Of a DNA stretch of 64,000 nt, positions 8,710 through 21,185 are shown piece by piece. The DNA comes from Desulfosarcina alkanivorans (GTDB taxonomy: Bacteria > Desulfobacterota > Desulfobacteria > Desulfobacterales > Desulfosarcinaceae), in assembly GCF_009688945.1 (NCBI RefSeq), contig NZ_AP021874.1, forward strand, positions 5,332,001-5,396,000, given 5' to 3'. The translations under genes were made by a program, and so were the position numbers. Position 1 is the first letter of the stretch, and each line of letters opens with the position of its first letter. The notes below the pieces were generated by a model, which did not search any database, was not told the DNA's origin, and saw only the letters and a program-made list of their open reading frames with translations.

Positions 8710-11295
8710 TCAGTTCGACTTTCTCGGTCGGGCCCGGGAGGTGGGGGTGCTGCCCAGGGGGTCCTCCGGCCAGGCGTGCCGCGGGTAGCGGCCCTTGAGT
8801 TCTTTTTTCACCTCGGGGTAGCCGTTGTGCCAGAAGCCGGCCAGGTCCCGGGTAATCTGGGCGGGCCGGCCGGCCGGCGACAGCAGGTGCAGCATGACCG
8901 GCATGCGGCCATTGGCGATGGCCGGGGTGGCGGCCGAACCGAACATTTCCTGGATGCGTACGGCCAGCACGGGAATCGGTTCGCTGTAGTCGACGGGCAG
9001 GCGTGAGCCGCTGGGGACCCTGATATGTGTGGGTGCCAGTGCTTGCATCCGCCGCTGTTGTTTCCAGGAGAGGCGATTTCGAATCGCGTTGGAAAAATCC
9101 GCTGCCCCCAGATCCTTCAATCGTTTCATGCCGGAAAGATAGGGCGCCAGCCAATCCTCCAGGGTGGCTTCGAGAGCGGTGTCGGAGATGTCCGGCCAGG
9201 GACCGCCCTCCGCCTGGATGGATCGCAGCAGCATGACCCGTGCCTGCCAGACGCGCAAGCGCCGCGTCCAGGGCAGGATGGCGATACCGGCGCTGCGGAT
9301 GCCGGCGATCATGGCGGCCAATACGGCTTCCGGGGCAGGGGTGCCCAGCGGTTCGGTTTCCAGGGTAAGCGCCCCCAGAACCAGCTGGCGATCCGCCGAT
9401 ACGGCCTTTCGCCTGTCGTCCCAGGACACGGTTTCCCGCCATCGCATCCGGTGGGCGAACTGGTCCATGAGATGTTCTTTATCGATGGCCGCCGCCATGA
9501 AGATGCGCGCCTCCCGCCGGTCGCCGTCCAGATGGGCCGCGACCAGGAAGTCACAGGCGCTCAAGGGCTCGGGCGTGTCGAAAAAGGCCCCGCGGCCGCT
9601 GGTCAGTAAAAAACGGCCCGGACGGCCGGGGCGCTGCCGGGCAATGCGGTCGGGGTAGGCCCAGGCCAGCAGGCGGCCCGGTTCAGGCGGCACATTGCTG
9701 TTGCGGTGGGGGGCCGACTGCTTTTCGAGCACGGCCGACACCTTTATGAGGTGGTGCATGGCAGACCGGTCGACCTGGCAGCCTTGATGTCGAAACGGAC
9801 GTCCGGCCTTGAGGGCCTGCAGGGCATCCAGCCGAAGCCTGAGATCGGCATCCCGTTCCCGGCCGGTAAAATGCAGAGGATCGCGTTCACTCAAAATGGC
9901 GGCCATTTCACAGGCCGTGACCCCCATATCCATCTCCCGGGCGGCCAGTATCATGTGGGCCAGGCGGGGGTGCAGCGGCAGGTCCGCCATAAGGCGGCCG
10001 TGCACGGTAATTTTACCCCCTTCATCCAGGCCGCCCAGATCCAGGAGCAGCCGGCGGGCGAGGGAGAATGCGGCGGCCGGCGGCCCGTCCAGCCAGCCCA
10101 GGGCATCGGGGGCGTCAAGGCCCCAAACCGCCAGTTCCAGAGCCAGTCCGGTCAGGTCGGAGTCCAGGATTTCCGGCCGGTTGTAGGGCACAAGGGCATG
10201 GTGCGCGGCTTCGTGCCAGAGCCGGTAGCAGATGCCCGGCTCCAGGCGCCCGGCCCGCCCCCGGCGCTGGTCGGCCGAGGCCTGGGACACCGGCAGGGTC
10301 ACCAGCCGGGTCATGCCGCTGACCGGATCGAAGCGCGGCGCGCGCTGCAGGCCGCTGTCGACGACCACGCGGATTTGTTCTATGGTCAGGCTGGTTTCGG
10401 CGATTGCGGTGGCCAGGACAATCTTGTGCCGGCCGGCGGGAGGGGGTGCAATGGCCGCATCCTGGAGATTTCGCGGCAGGCTGCCATACAGGGGCGCAAC
10501 CATCCATTCCTTCGGCAGACGCCCGTCATCAAGCAGCCGTGCCACGCGCCTGATTTCCGGTGCACCCGGCAGAAAGACGAGCAGATTGCCCTCATCGGCG
10601 GCCGCCGACTGCCGGATCACCCCGGCCACGGCCCGCTCCACGGGGCGGGACGGCGGCCGGTCCACATGGCGGGTCTCAACCGGAAAGGTCCGGCCCTTGC
10701 AGCGGATCAGCGGCGCATCGCCCAAAAGGGCGGTCACCGCTGCCGGGTCCAGGGTGGCCGACATCACCAGCAGTCGAAGATCTTCATTGAGCACCCCCTG
10801 GATGTCCCGGCACAGGGCAAGGCCCAGGTCGGCATCCAGGCTGCGCTCATGAAACTCATCGAAAATCACCAGCCCCACCCCTGCCAGTGACGGATCGTGC
10901 TGGAGCATGCGGGTGAGCACGCCCTCGGTGATCACCTCGATGCGGGTCTCCGGCCCCACCCGGCTTTCCATGCGCACCCGGTAGCCAACGGTGCGGCCGA
11001 CCCTCTGGTCGAGAAGGTCCGCCATACGGTGGGCCGCCGCCCGGGCGGCCAGGCGGCGGGGGGCCAGGAGCAGCATGCGCCGGCCGGACAGCCAGCCTTC
11101 GTTCAGCAGCACCAACGGCACGGCGGTGGTCTTGCCGGCCCCCGGCGGTGCCACCAGCACGGTTGAAGGATGACGACCGAGGGCCGTTTTCAGATCGTCG
11201 AAAATGGCGGCCACCGGGAGACGGCCGATGGGGTCAGCAGGGGTTCCGGAGTTCATGATACCCGCAGGCATACCATACTTCACCGTCAAGTTCAT
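8710..11295 (-). CDS. hrpB: ATP-dependent RNA helicase HrpB
   Basis: 861 residues, close to the usual HrpB length. It is a DEAH-box superfamily 2 helicase of the HrpA/HrpB type. Visible motifs: Walker A APPGAGKTT (about 49-57), motif II as DEFH (about 146-149), SAT as motif III (MSATLD), and motif VI QRRGRAGR. The C-terminal half carries the ratchet and HrpB-specific regions. The cellular role of HrpB is poorly defined. Three in-frame ATGs are available near the N-terminus (MNLTV, MPAG, MNSG); none has a strong ribosome-binding site, so the exact start is open. The high GC of this gene produces a long antisense open frame that is not a gene. Confidence 0.94.
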   Translation of the reverse strand: MNLTVKYGMPAGIMNSGTPADPIGRLPVAAIFDDLKTALGRHPSTVLVAPPGAGKTTAVPLVLLNEGWLSGRRMLLLAPRRLAARAAAHRMADLLDQRVGRTVGYRVRMESRVGPETRIEVITEGVLTRMLQHDPSLAGVGLVIFDEFHERSLDADLGLALCRDIQGVLNEDLRLLVMSATLDPAAVTALLGDAPLIRCKGRTFPVETRHVDRPPSRPVERAVAGVIRQSAAADEGNLLVFLPGAPEIRRVARLLDDGRLPKEWMVAPLYGSLPRNLQDAAIAPPPAGRHKIVLATAIAETSLTIEQIRVVVDSGLQRAPRFDPVSGMTRLVTLPVSQASADQRRGRAGRLEPGICYRLWHEAAHHALVPYNRPEILDSDLTGLALELAVWGLDAPDALGWLDGPPAAAFSLARRLLLDLGGLDEGGKITVHGRLMADLPLHPRLAHMILAAREMDMGVTACEMAAILSERDPLHFTGRERDADLRLRLDALQALKAGRPFRHQGCQVDRSAMHHLIKVSAVLEKQSAPHRNSNVPPEPGRLLAWAYPDRIARQRPGRPGRFLLTSGRGAFFDTPEPLSACDFLVAAHLDGDRREARIFMAAAIDKEHLMDQFAHRMRWRETVSWDDRRKAVSADRQLVLGALTLETEPLGTPAPEAVLAAMIAGIRSAGIAILPWTRRLRVWQARVMLLRSIQAEGGPWPDISDTALEATLEDWLAPYLSGMKRLKDLGAADFSNAIRNRLSWKQQRRMQALAPTHIRVPSGSRLPVDYSEPIPVLAVRIQEMFGSAATPAIANGRMPVMLHLLSPAGRPAQITRDLAGFWHNGYPEVKKELKGRYPRHAWPEDPLGSTPTSRARPRKSN

Positions 11296-11361
11296 CAGGT
11301 GAACGGCGAGTCGGCGGGGTCCTGTCGGCGGCGATTGCCGGTGGGTGGACGGGGGCCGCCC

Positions 11362-14292
<2,931 letters not shown>

Positions 14293-14464
14293 CTGTGCAT
14301 TCCATTTCCATTTTGATTTCAGTTGGTTTGACCGCATCATGCGAAAAACCGGTTGCCAAAGGGCTGCCGGCTGTCATAGGATCCGGAAAAAATAAGTATG
14401 GAACCCCTCCTTGTCCACGCAGACGAACCCAAAGTGAAACAACCGCAGCCAAGAGGATACGACA

Positions 14465-15085
14465 ATGCCTGCAAACGACACCGATTCGGTCTACGATGCC
14501 ACCTATCAACACTATCTTGAACAATTGAAAACCATGCGGTTCGAGGGCAGGGAAGCGGTGCTGGGCATCCGACGGGACGGCGATGCGGTGGTGATTCCCT
14601 ATTTCGGCCGGCCGATCCGATACACCGGTGACGGACTGGCGGATGAGGGCGGGCGCCGGCCGGCGTTTTCCGACTGCGTCGTGCTGTGCCGCTATCTGAT
14701 CATGTGCCCGCGGGTTGCGCCTGCGCAGAGGGAATGGATGGCCTTCCGGGATTTCCCTGACGCCGGACCGCTGACGGTTTTCTGGGCCGACACGGTGGAG
14801 GGGCCGCTGGTCAGTGCGTTTTCAGGGGCTGTCGGCAAGCTTGAAAAGGCCTGCGATGCCCTGGGCGGCGCCATGCCGGAAATGGAAATTGCCTGCGACC
14901 TGTGCCGGCAGTTCACCCCATTGCCCCGAATGCCCCTGCTGCTGGTGTTCAACGATGCCGACGACGATTTTCCGGCCTCGGCCTCCCTGCTGTTCGAACG
15001 GCGGGCCTCCGCCTACCTGGACGCCGAGAGCCAGGCCATTTTGGGCCATGCCCTGTCGGATCGGCTGCTCAAGGCCCGATGGTGA
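14465..15085 (+). CDS. DUF3786 domain protein
   Basis: 206 residues, preceded by AGAGGA. The pattern (PYFGRPIRY, WMAFRDFPDAGPL, then a LLLVFNDADDDFPAS-like stretch followed by SLLFERRASAYLDAES) matches DUF3786, common in anaerobic Desulfobacterota, Clostridia and methanogens. Its role is not established; association with one-carbon or corrinoid metabolism has been suggested by distribution only. One Cys pair (CDLC) is present. It is divergent from uvrA and followed at once by a palindromic repeat element. Confidence 0.82.
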   Translation: MPANDTDSVYDATYQHYLEQLKTMRFEGREAVLGIRRDGDAVVIPYFGRPIRYTGDGLADEGGRRPAFSDCVVLCRYLIMCPRVAPAQREWMAFRDFPDAGPLTVFWADTVEGPLVSAFSGAVGKLEKACDALGGAMPEMEIACDLCRQFTPLPRMPLLLVFNDADDDFPASASLLFERRASAYLDAESQAILGHALSDRLLKARW

Positions 15086-15206
15086 CGGCGTTGTACAAAG
15101 CCCGATATCTGCGTTACGCTTCACCCCTCGTCACTGCGGCGTACCATCAGTACGCCTCATTTCTCGGGATTTGCAAGCCTTGATCTCGGGCTTTGTACGA
15201 CGCCGT
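15085..15206. repeat. Palindromic intergenic repeat element (copy A)
   Basis: A 122-base imperfect inverted repeat. The outer arms read ACGGCGTTGTACAAAGCCCG at the left and the near-exact reverse complement (CGGGCTTTGTACGACGCCGT) at the right. The centre holds a perfect 7-bp stem, GGCGTAC (15138-15144) with GTACGCC (15150-15156). It lies between DUF3786 and the AraC gene, overlapping the stop of the former by a base. Its overall plan (long outer arms, central GTAC/GTAGC hairpin) resembles the element at 53973. Confidence 0.8.
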
Positions 15207-15253
15207 CTGAAATAAGAATTTTACCCGCTGTATCAAATGGTGACTTGTCGACC

Positions 15254-16147
15254 ATGCCGACCGCCGCCACCGTCATTGATTACCGCCGGCGCATCAACCG
15301 GGTGATGCTGCACGTGGACCGGCACCTGGACCGGCGTTGTCGGCTCCATGATCTGGCCGACGTGGCCTGCTTTTCCCCGTTTCATTTCAACCGGGTGTTC
15401 GAGACCTGCATGGGGGAAACGCCCCACCGGTATGTTCATCGTAAACGCATGGAGCGGGCCGGGTTCCTGCTGTTGACCGACCGCCGGCGCATCATTGATA
15501 TCGCACTGGATGTCGGCTATGAAACCGCCAGTGCGTTCTGCAAGGGGTTTAAAACGTTTTCCGGACGCTCCCCCCGTCGGTTCAGGGATACGGTCCCGAC
15601 GCACTGGTTTAAAAAAACCAACCGCCCGTTTCACCCCGCTGCCCATCGCCGAAACCGATCCGGGCCGCGGCTCACAGCGCGGATCCGGACACTCCCCCCG
15701 TTGATGGTGGTGTACCGGGAAAACCGCGGCATCGTAAACGGCAGTTTTCTCGAGACCGGCCTCAGGTCCTTCAGGCGGCTGACGGCCAGCCTGGTGGAAA
15801 ATGGCCTGGATTCAGGGGTGCAGGCCTATGTGGGCATCTATCCGTTCCGATTCTTCAGCCTCGAAGATCTAACGGCGCTGAGCTACACCGGGGCGGTGGT
15901 CGATGACCGTTTTCCCGTTCCTTCCCACATGGCCACCGTCGTGCTGCCCGGGGGGCGCTATGCGGTGTTCAGCCACCATGGCCCCTATGCGTTTCTGATG
16001 CAGACCTGGAACGCGATTTACCTGAAATGGCTGCCCTGGAGCGGGAACACCCTTCGGGATGCGCCGCCGTTTGAAACCTACCTGAGCGCCGAATCGCCGG
16101 CCGACCCGCTTCAGGCCAGTGCGTGGGTCTTTATTCCCATTCACTGA
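15254..16147 (+). CDS. AraC-family regulator with GyrI-like effector domain
   Basis: 297 residues from ATG 15254 (a TTG three codons upstream is also open). The N-terminus is an AraC/XylS double helix-turn-helix (about 10-110), with RLHDLADVACFSPFHFNRVF and the second helix DIALDVGYETASAFCKGFK. The C-terminal half (about 140-297) is a GyrI/Rob-like effector-binding domain, as in SoxS/Rob/BmrR relatives, which usually binds hydrophobic or cationic ligands. It likely controls a detoxification or efflux gene; none is adjacent. No ribosome-binding site is obvious, which leaves the start open. Confidence 0.88.
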   Translation: MPTAATVIDYRRRINRVMLHVDRHLDRRCRLHDLADVACFSPFHFNRVFETCMGETPHRYVHRKRMERAGFLLLTDRRRIIDIALDVGYETASAFCKGFKTFSGRSPRRFRDTVPTHWFKKTNRPFHPAAHRRNRSGPRLTARIRTLPPLMVVYRENRGIVNGSFLETGLRSFRRLTASLVENGLDSGVQAYVGIYPFRFFSLEDLTALSYTGAVVDDRFPVPSHMATVVLPGGRYAVFSHHGPYAFLMQTWNAIYLKWLPWSGNTLRDAPPFETYLSAESPADPLQASAWVFIPIH

Positions 16148-16267
16148 ATCGCCTGCCAACCGCACCTCTTAATCCGCAACATCGGACAAGTTTTCACGGC
16201 GTGCCCGTGATAGGGATGGCAGACAGCACAGCCACTTCCAACTTATTCCGCAGACAAGGAGGTCGCC

Positions 16268-17146
16268 ATGAACACCCCACAGCCGAGCGCAACGGCAATC
16301 ATCATGGCCTTTCACCGGGCCCTGGAGATGCTCTTCCCGGAAGCTGAGCGGGTGTGCCGGGACCCCCTGGCCGTCAAATTTCTTCCTCCGGACTGGGCGG
16401 GGGTGCTCGAGGATCGGGACCGGTTGACGGCCTTGATGGGTGAAAAGGCCCAGCAATTTCCCGGTGTAAACGGTGCCATCGTCAGCCGCGTCCGGTTCAT
16501 CGATGACGTGGTGAAACAGGCACTTTCGGATGGTATGCGACAACTGGTGATAATCGGTGCCGGATACGACTCCCGGGCCTACCGCATGGATGGCATCGGC
16601 GGCCGGGTGACCGTGTTCGAACTGGATGACCCGGCCACCCAACAGGACAAACGGGGCAAACTCGAAGCGGCCATCGGTGCGCCTTTGGACCATGTGAGAT
16701 ACATTGCCATGGATGTCGGGAGGGATTCAATCAAAGAACGGCTGGCGGATAATGGCTACGATGCGGATAAAAAGAGCCTTTTCATACTAGAGGGGCTGGT
16801 TCCTTATATTTCCGCCGAGGCATTGGCCGGACTGCTCGGGTTCATCGCTGCCGGCCGGCGACATGCCGTGGTTTTCGACTACCTGCCCCCGTCGGTGGTT
16901 GACGGCACCTGCCGGTGGGTGGAGGGGCGCAACATGCACCGGGAGGTTCTCTCCCACGGTGAGGCCTTCCGCCTGGGATTCAGCCATGATGAACTGGATC
17001 GGCTGCTTCGGGACCGGGGATTTGATGTCGTTGAAAATGTAAATGCCCCCGACCTGAAAACGCGCTATTTCCACGGGGCCAGTGCCCGGCGGCCGGTTAC
17101 ACCGGTGTTCTGGTTTGCCCATGCGGTGGCATCCGGCAGCACATGA
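16268..17146 (+). CDS. SAM-dependent methyltransferase (LCMT/TIGR00027 type)
   Basis: 292 residues, start secured by AAGGAGG. It belongs to the leucine-carboxyl-methyltransferase-like family: VIIGAGYDSRAYRM is the SAM-binding glycine motif, followed by VFELDDPATQQDKR (acidic residue contacting the SAM ribose) and FILEGLVPYIS. Bacterial members modify small molecules or polyketide-type products; the substrate cannot be read from sequence. It follows the AraC gene by 120 bases on the same strand and may be its target; that is inference. Confidence 0.88.
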   Translation: MNTPQPSATAIIMAFHRALEMLFPEAERVCRDPLAVKFLPPDWAGVLEDRDRLTALMGEKAQQFPGVNGAIVSRVRFIDDVVKQALSDGMRQLVIIGAGYDSRAYRMDGIGGRVTVFELDDPATQQDKRGKLEAAIGAPLDHVRYIAMDVGRDSIKERLADNGYDADKKSLFILEGLVPYISAEALAGLLGFIAAGRRHAVVFDYLPPSVVDGTCRWVEGRNMHREVLSHGEAFRLGFSHDELDRLLRDRGFDVVENVNAPDLKTRYFHGASARRPVTPVFWFAHAVASGST

Positions 17147-17155
17147 GACGTGACC

Positions 17156-18058
17156 TCAGCCCGTTTCCGAAAAGGCCTCCGGGTGACTGGCCACGACCTC
17201 CTGGAGTGCGGGCAGGCCGAGGATGCCGCCGGGAATCAGGGGCAGCCGGGAAAACGATTGTTCGGGAAAGGCGCGGGCAATGTCGTCCCCCGTCTCTTCC
17301 GGCGCGACTTTATTGACAACGATTCGGGCGATCTCGATGGGGATGGCGGCAAGGTGCTTGTGGATGCGCAGGGCTTCGGAGCGGCTCAGCCGGTCGCCGT
17401 TGACCACCAGGTGGATGCGGGTATCCGGGGACATGAAGTGGGCTTTCAGGTGGGTGTGCGTGCGGATCAGCTCCTTGAGCCGCCCCTTGACGCGATCGGT
17501 TTCGAATTCCTTTTTGCCGAATTTGATCTTGGAGATGATCTCCTTTTTCTCACAGATTGATTTTCTCAATTTCATGAGCTCATCGAGCCAGACCAGGGTG
17601 ATGGTCGGCAGGGAGAAAAATCGGAGCGACAGGGCCGTGGGGGCCATGTCGAAGACGATGGCATCATGGCCGTTGGACCCGTGGACCACATTTTCAAAGG
17701 CGAGCAGCAGGGCATACTCTTCCAGGCCCGGGGAAAACTGCAGGATTTTGAAATGATCCTGCAGGTTGAAGGCGCTCTGGTAGGTATAGGTGCGCTGGAT
17801 CTGGTCGCGGGTCTGCTTCAGGTATCGCTTGATCCAATAGTCGGTGTCGATTTCCTTGACCGACAGTCCCTCGGCCACGGGCCTGGGTTTTTCGGAAAAG
17901 GGCGTGTCGAAGATGTCGCGCTGATTGTGGGCCGGATCCATGGAAACGAGCAGGGTCCGACGGCCCGCGGCTGCCAGGTGAACGGCTGTCAGGGCCGATG
18001 TGGTGGATTTCCCCACGCCCCCTTTGCCGATAAAAAAGTATAGTTGCGGTGTGGTCAT
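17156..18058 (-). CDS. ArsA-like ATPase
   Basis: 300 residues. An ArsA/GET3-family P-loop ATPase with the deviant Walker A KGGVGKST at the N-terminus and MDPAHN (switch I) and FDMAPTA (Walker B/switch II). Only one ATPase half is present, as in GET3 and many bacterial homologues, whereas plasmid ArsA has two. No arsenic genes are nearby and the Cys triad of arsenical ArsA is not seen, so a chaperone or membrane-associated role is more plausible. It is the last gene of a three-gene unit with 18066 and 18365. Confidence 0.87.
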   Translation of the reverse strand: MTTPQLYFFIGKGGVGKSTTSALTAVHLAAAGRRTLLVSMDPAHNQRDIFDTPFSEKPRPVAEGLSVKEIDTDYWIKRYLKQTRDQIQRTYTYQSAFNLQDHFKILQFSPGLEEYALLLAFENVVHGSNGHDAIVFDMAPTALSLRFFSLPTITLVWLDELMKLRKSICEKKEIISKIKFGKKEFETDRVKGRLKELIRTHTHLKAHFMSPDTRIHLVVNGDRLSRSEALRIHKHLAAIPIEIARIVVNKVAPEETGDDIARAFPEQSFSRLPLIPGGILGLPALQEVVASHPEAFSETG

Positions 18059-18065
18059 GGATCTC

Positions 18066-18368
18066 CTAGTCGATGTCGAGAACGGAAAACAACTCGCCCA
18101 GCGGGTCGTGGGCTGTGCCGACCTTGTCCAGCATCACGCAAAATTCATGTTCCATGTCGGGCATCAGCTCCAGGGTGATCTGGACCGGCGGGGAGGGAAT
18201 ACCCACGAAGGCCCCCAGGACCAGCAGGGCAAAGATGTTGTCCAGCTCCCTGACCTCGTATTCGATGGTATCCACGGCCTTGTCCCGGGCCACTTCATCC
18301 ATGCTCGCCCAGAGCTGGCGGATCCGGTGGCCGATGGCGGCGATGATGGATGGCGGGGCCGGTATCAT
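18066..18368 (-). CDS. Hypothetical protein in ArsA-like operon
   Basis: 100 residues, acidic, no signal peptide or membrane segment clearly seen apart from a moderately hydrophobic centre (NIFALLVLGAFVGIPSPP). It starts within the stop of the membrane gene upstream (4-bp overlap) and ends 7 bases before the ArsA-like start, so the three are surely co-transcribed. No family recognised. The tight coupling suggests it may be a partner or substrate of the ATPase. Confidence 0.72.
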   Translation of the reverse strand: MIPAPPSIIAAIGHRIRQLWASMDEVARDKAVDTIEYEVRELDNIFALLVLGAFVGIPSPPVQITLELMPDMEHEFCVMLDKVGTAHDPLGELFSVLDID

Positions 18369-18802
18369 CGCACCCTGAAAATCCGCCGGTCGAAAACCAG
18401 CCGCCGGGCTGTCGGGAAATGGTAGTACAGGGCATAGAGCATGGCCAGACCGGTGCCCGCCAGGTAAAACCTGGGAACGGCCAGGATATAGGCCGCCAGG
18501 GCCAGGTACGGGGTTGCCATGACCACCAGAAGCTGAAGCCGCTGGAACCGGAGAAACGCTGCTTCCGAGACGTGGTGCCGATGCCGCATCCGGTGGGCGA
18601 AGAGGGTCCGGATCAGGATGGGGGCTGCCGCGGCGCTGACCACGGAAAGGACAAACAGCACCGGTGCCCAGCGATCACCCGCCGGTCGGATGGGGCCGAA
18701 CAGCCCCAGCATTCTTGAACACCACACCCCGGCGAGGCCGACCAGGGCAGGGGCCAGCATGAGGGTAAACCGTTTTTGCATGGTTGTTGTCATCAGGCTC
18801 AC
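18365..18802 (-). CDS. Small multi-pass membrane protein
   Basis: 145 residues with about four hydrophobic segments (LAPALVGLAGVW, APVLFVLSVVSAAAAPILI, LLVVMATPYLALAAYIL, FYLAGTGLAMLYALYY) and a His/Arg-rich cytoplasmic loop (HRMRHRHH). It is the first gene of the unit leading to the ArsA-like ATPase. No family recognised. The pairing of a membrane protein with a soluble ArsA-like ATPase would fit an export, insertion or membrane-targeting function; this is inference. Confidence 0.75.
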   Translation of the reverse strand: MSLMTTTMQKRFTLMLAPALVGLAGVWCSRMLGLFGPIRPAGDRWAPVLFVLSVVSAAAAPILIRTLFAHRMRHRHHVSEAAFLRFQRLQLLVVMATPYLALAAYILAVPRFYLAGTGLAMLYALYYHFPTARRLVFDRRIFRVR

Positions 18803-18888
18803 TTTTTTCCGTCCGTTTTATGTGAGAATCCGTTCCCCGTGTCCGGCCCCGGGTGATTTCTGCCAATGCCCGGGACCGGACATGGATT

Positions 18889-20634
18889 TTAGGATGAGCT
18901 CACCGGTTGGGCATCATCCAGGGGGACGTCATCGTCCGAGAAGAACTTGATCAAGCCTTCGATCACGATCCACACGGCGATGATGATAATCACGAAATTG
19001 ATGGTCTGCAGGAGCATGTTGTGCTGGGTGCCGAATTTGAATTGGTTCATCACCGCGGCCCACAGGGTCATGACGGACATGAAAACGGCGGGAATGCCGC
19101 CGACGAGCCATTTCAGGCCGCCCTTGGTTTTCAGGTACAAGGTGATGACGATCAGCGCCAGGGCTGCCAGGGTCTGGTTGACCGCGCCGAACAGGGGCCA
19201 GAGCTTGAGGGCGCCCTTGCCGCCGGCGCCGGTGGCGAAGGCCAGGATGCAGGCGGTGCTCACGGCGAGGAACGTGGCGGCATACTTGCCGGTCAGAAAG
19301 TCCAGCTTCAGGCTGGTGAACAGCTCGGACAGGACGTATCGCTGGATCCGGGTCGCCGTGTCCAGGGTCGTACCGGCGAAGGAGGCCACGAAGACCGCCA
19401 TGATGGCCAGGGTGAACTGTTTGGGGATGCCCAGCATGTTGATCATGTTGGCGGCACCGTCGACAAAGGCGCTGATCTTGGAGCCCAGACCGGCTGCGGC
19501 GGCCCATGATGAATAGTGGGTGGTCCAGGCGGCAACCCCGGTCAGGGTCTCACCGGACTTGGTGGTGTATCCCATGCCGATGCCCGCGGCCACGGCGATG
19601 ATCACCAGGGTGGCCAGGGCGCCTTCCATGAGCATGGAGCCGTAACCGACGAACAGGGAATCGTCCTCGCTGCGCACCTGTTTGGCCGAGGTGCCCGACG
19701 ACACCAGTGAATGAAATCCGGAGATGGCTCCGCAGGCGATGGTGATGAAGAGGAAGGGCCACATGGGCGGTGCCTGGGCCGGTGCCGACTGGACGGCCGG
19801 GGCGACGATTTCCAGATTGCCGCTGAAGCTGGCCGCCAGAACGCCGAGAATCAACAGCGCCATGGCGATGACCAGCTGGTGGGAGTTGATGAAATCACGG
19901 GGCTGCAGCAGTGTGGTGACCGGCAGGACGGATGCGAAAAAAGCGTAGACGAGCAGGATGATGGTCCATACGCCGGTGGCCGGAATACCGGCAACTGCCG
20001 GCATCTTCATGGGAATGTACGGCCCGAGGAACACGAAGACGTACATGAGCAAAATGGCCCAGATGGAAAGCGCCATGACGCTCTTGCCCTTGCGATAGAC
20101 GAGGTAGCCGAGCATCATGGCGATGGGGACTTCCACCCATACGGCGGCCACCGACTGGGGGTACATGGCGAAGATGATGGCGATGACCAGTCCGAATATG
20201 GCGATAACGATCCACAGTTCCAGAAAGACAATCAGAAAAAACAGGAACCGCGTGCGGCTGTTGATATACTTGGAGGTGTAATCCGAGATGGATTTGCCCT
20301 GGTTGCGCATGGAGATGATCAGGGCGCCGAAATCGTGAACCGCCCCCATGACGATACTGCCGAGGAACACCCATACCAGAGCAGGCACCCATCCCCAGAT
20401 GATGGCGATGGCCGGGCCGACGATGGGGCCGGTGCCGGCGATCGAGGTGAAATGGTGGCCGAAAATGACCTCTTTTTTGGTGGGTACATAATCGACCCCG
20501 TCTTCAAGGGCAACCGACGGGGTCTGTGCTTCCCCCGAAAGGGCGAAGATTCTCTTCCCGATATACTGCCCGTAAACCTTGTACATGATGAGGTATCCGG
20601 CAAACGCCAGAATCATGATTACCAGTGCGTCCAT
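18889..20634 (-). CDS. cstA: Carbon starvation protein A (CstA family transporter)
   Basis: 581 residues with many transmembrane helices; inner-membrane transporter of the CstA family, which in enterobacteria takes up peptides or pyruvate. Family motifs are clear: FGHHFTSIAGTGPIVGPAIA near the N-terminus, GAISGFHSLVSSGTSAKQ, and FAGTTLDTATRIQRY. The length fits the shorter CstA subfamily (about 580 rather than 700). AAGGAGG precedes the ATG. The upstream neighbour on the same strand is a stand-alone receiver (20778), which may take part in its regulation, as two-component control of pyruvate transporters is known; the link here is positional only. Confidence 0.94.
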   Translation of the reverse strand: MDALVIMILAFAGYLIMYKVYGQYIGKRIFALSGEAQTPSVALEDGVDYVPTKKEVIFGHHFTSIAGTGPIVGPAIAIIWGWVPALVWVFLGSIVMGAVHDFGALIISMRNQGKSISDYTSKYINSRTRFLFFLIVFLELWIVIAIFGLVIAIIFAMYPQSVAAVWVEVPIAMMLGYLVYRKGKSVMALSIWAILLMYVFVFLGPYIPMKMPAVAGIPATGVWTIILLVYAFFASVLPVTTLLQPRDFINSHQLVIAMALLILGVLAASFSGNLEIVAPAVQSAPAQAPPMWPFLFITIACGAISGFHSLVSSGTSAKQVRSEDDSLFVGYGSMLMEGALATLVIIAVAAGIGMGYTTKSGETLTGVAAWTTHYSSWAAAAGLGSKISAFVDGAANMINMLGIPKQFTLAIMAVFVASFAGTTLDTATRIQRYVLSELFTSLKLDFLTGKYAATFLAVSTACILAFATGAGGKGALKLWPLFGAVNQTLAALALIVITLYLKTKGGLKWLVGGIPAVFMSVMTLWAAVMNQFKFGTQHNMLLQTINFVIIIIAVWIVIEGLIKFFSDDDVPLDDAQPVSSS

Positions 20635-20777
20635 TACGTCCTCCTTTTGCGCTGACTTCCATTAGTAGAGTTATGCCGGCATTCCGGCGATGGCCTCACG
20701 ACCGTGGCTGCCTGTTTCCAGAACGGTTGCCCGTCGGGTCCTTGTCGCTGTGTCTGTTCCTCCTTTCCATTTCAGAA

Positions 20778-21185
20778 TCACGGTTGGTTTCCGCCTTGTC
20801 CCTCCATCAGGCGAGAGAGCGCATCTTCAATGTCCCGCATGTCGAAGGGTTTCTGGATATAGTCGTTTATGCCCGCCTCGGCGGATTTATCCGCCAGGGC
20901 GTCGTCGCCGTAGGCGGTGATCAGGATTTTGATGGCTGTGTGGCGGGCGTCCCGAATCCGGTTGAAAAAGGCCAGACCATCCATTCCCGGCAGTCGATAG
21001 TCGCTGATAATGATGTCATAATCCCGGATCCGAACGAGGTCGATTCCCGCTTCGGCGGTTTCCACTGCCTCGAACAGGCATCCCTCGCTGTCGAAAAAAG
21101 ATCCCATGGAATCCCGGATCCATTCGTCGTCGTCGATTAACAGTATTTTTTTATGTTTCAGCCGGGTGAGCAGATCCATATCCAA
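20778..21185 (-). CDS. Single-domain response regulator
   Basis: 135 residues consisting of one CheY-like receiver. Key residues are intact: acidic pair in LLIDDDEW, phospho-acceptor Asp in IIISDYRLPGMDG, Thr in LITAYGD and Lys in IQKPFD. There is no output domain. It reads towards cstA 143 bases away. No kinase is adjacent, so it is probably served by an orphan hybrid kinase elsewhere. Confidence 0.88.
   Translation of the reverse strand: MDMDLLTRLKHKKILLIDDDEWIRDSMGSFFDSEGCLFEAVETAEAGIDLVRIRDYDIIISDYRLPGMDGLAFFNRIRDARHTAIKILITAYGDDALADKSAEAGINDYIQKPFDMRDIEDALSRLMEGQGGNQP

Noticed and set aside
9706..10890. Open frame of 394 codons on the plus strand
   Set aside because: Antisense to hrpB, explained by high third-position GC.
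19711..20655. Open frame of 314 codons on the plus strand
   Set aside because: Antisense to cstA; Asp/His/Gly-rich and without similarity.
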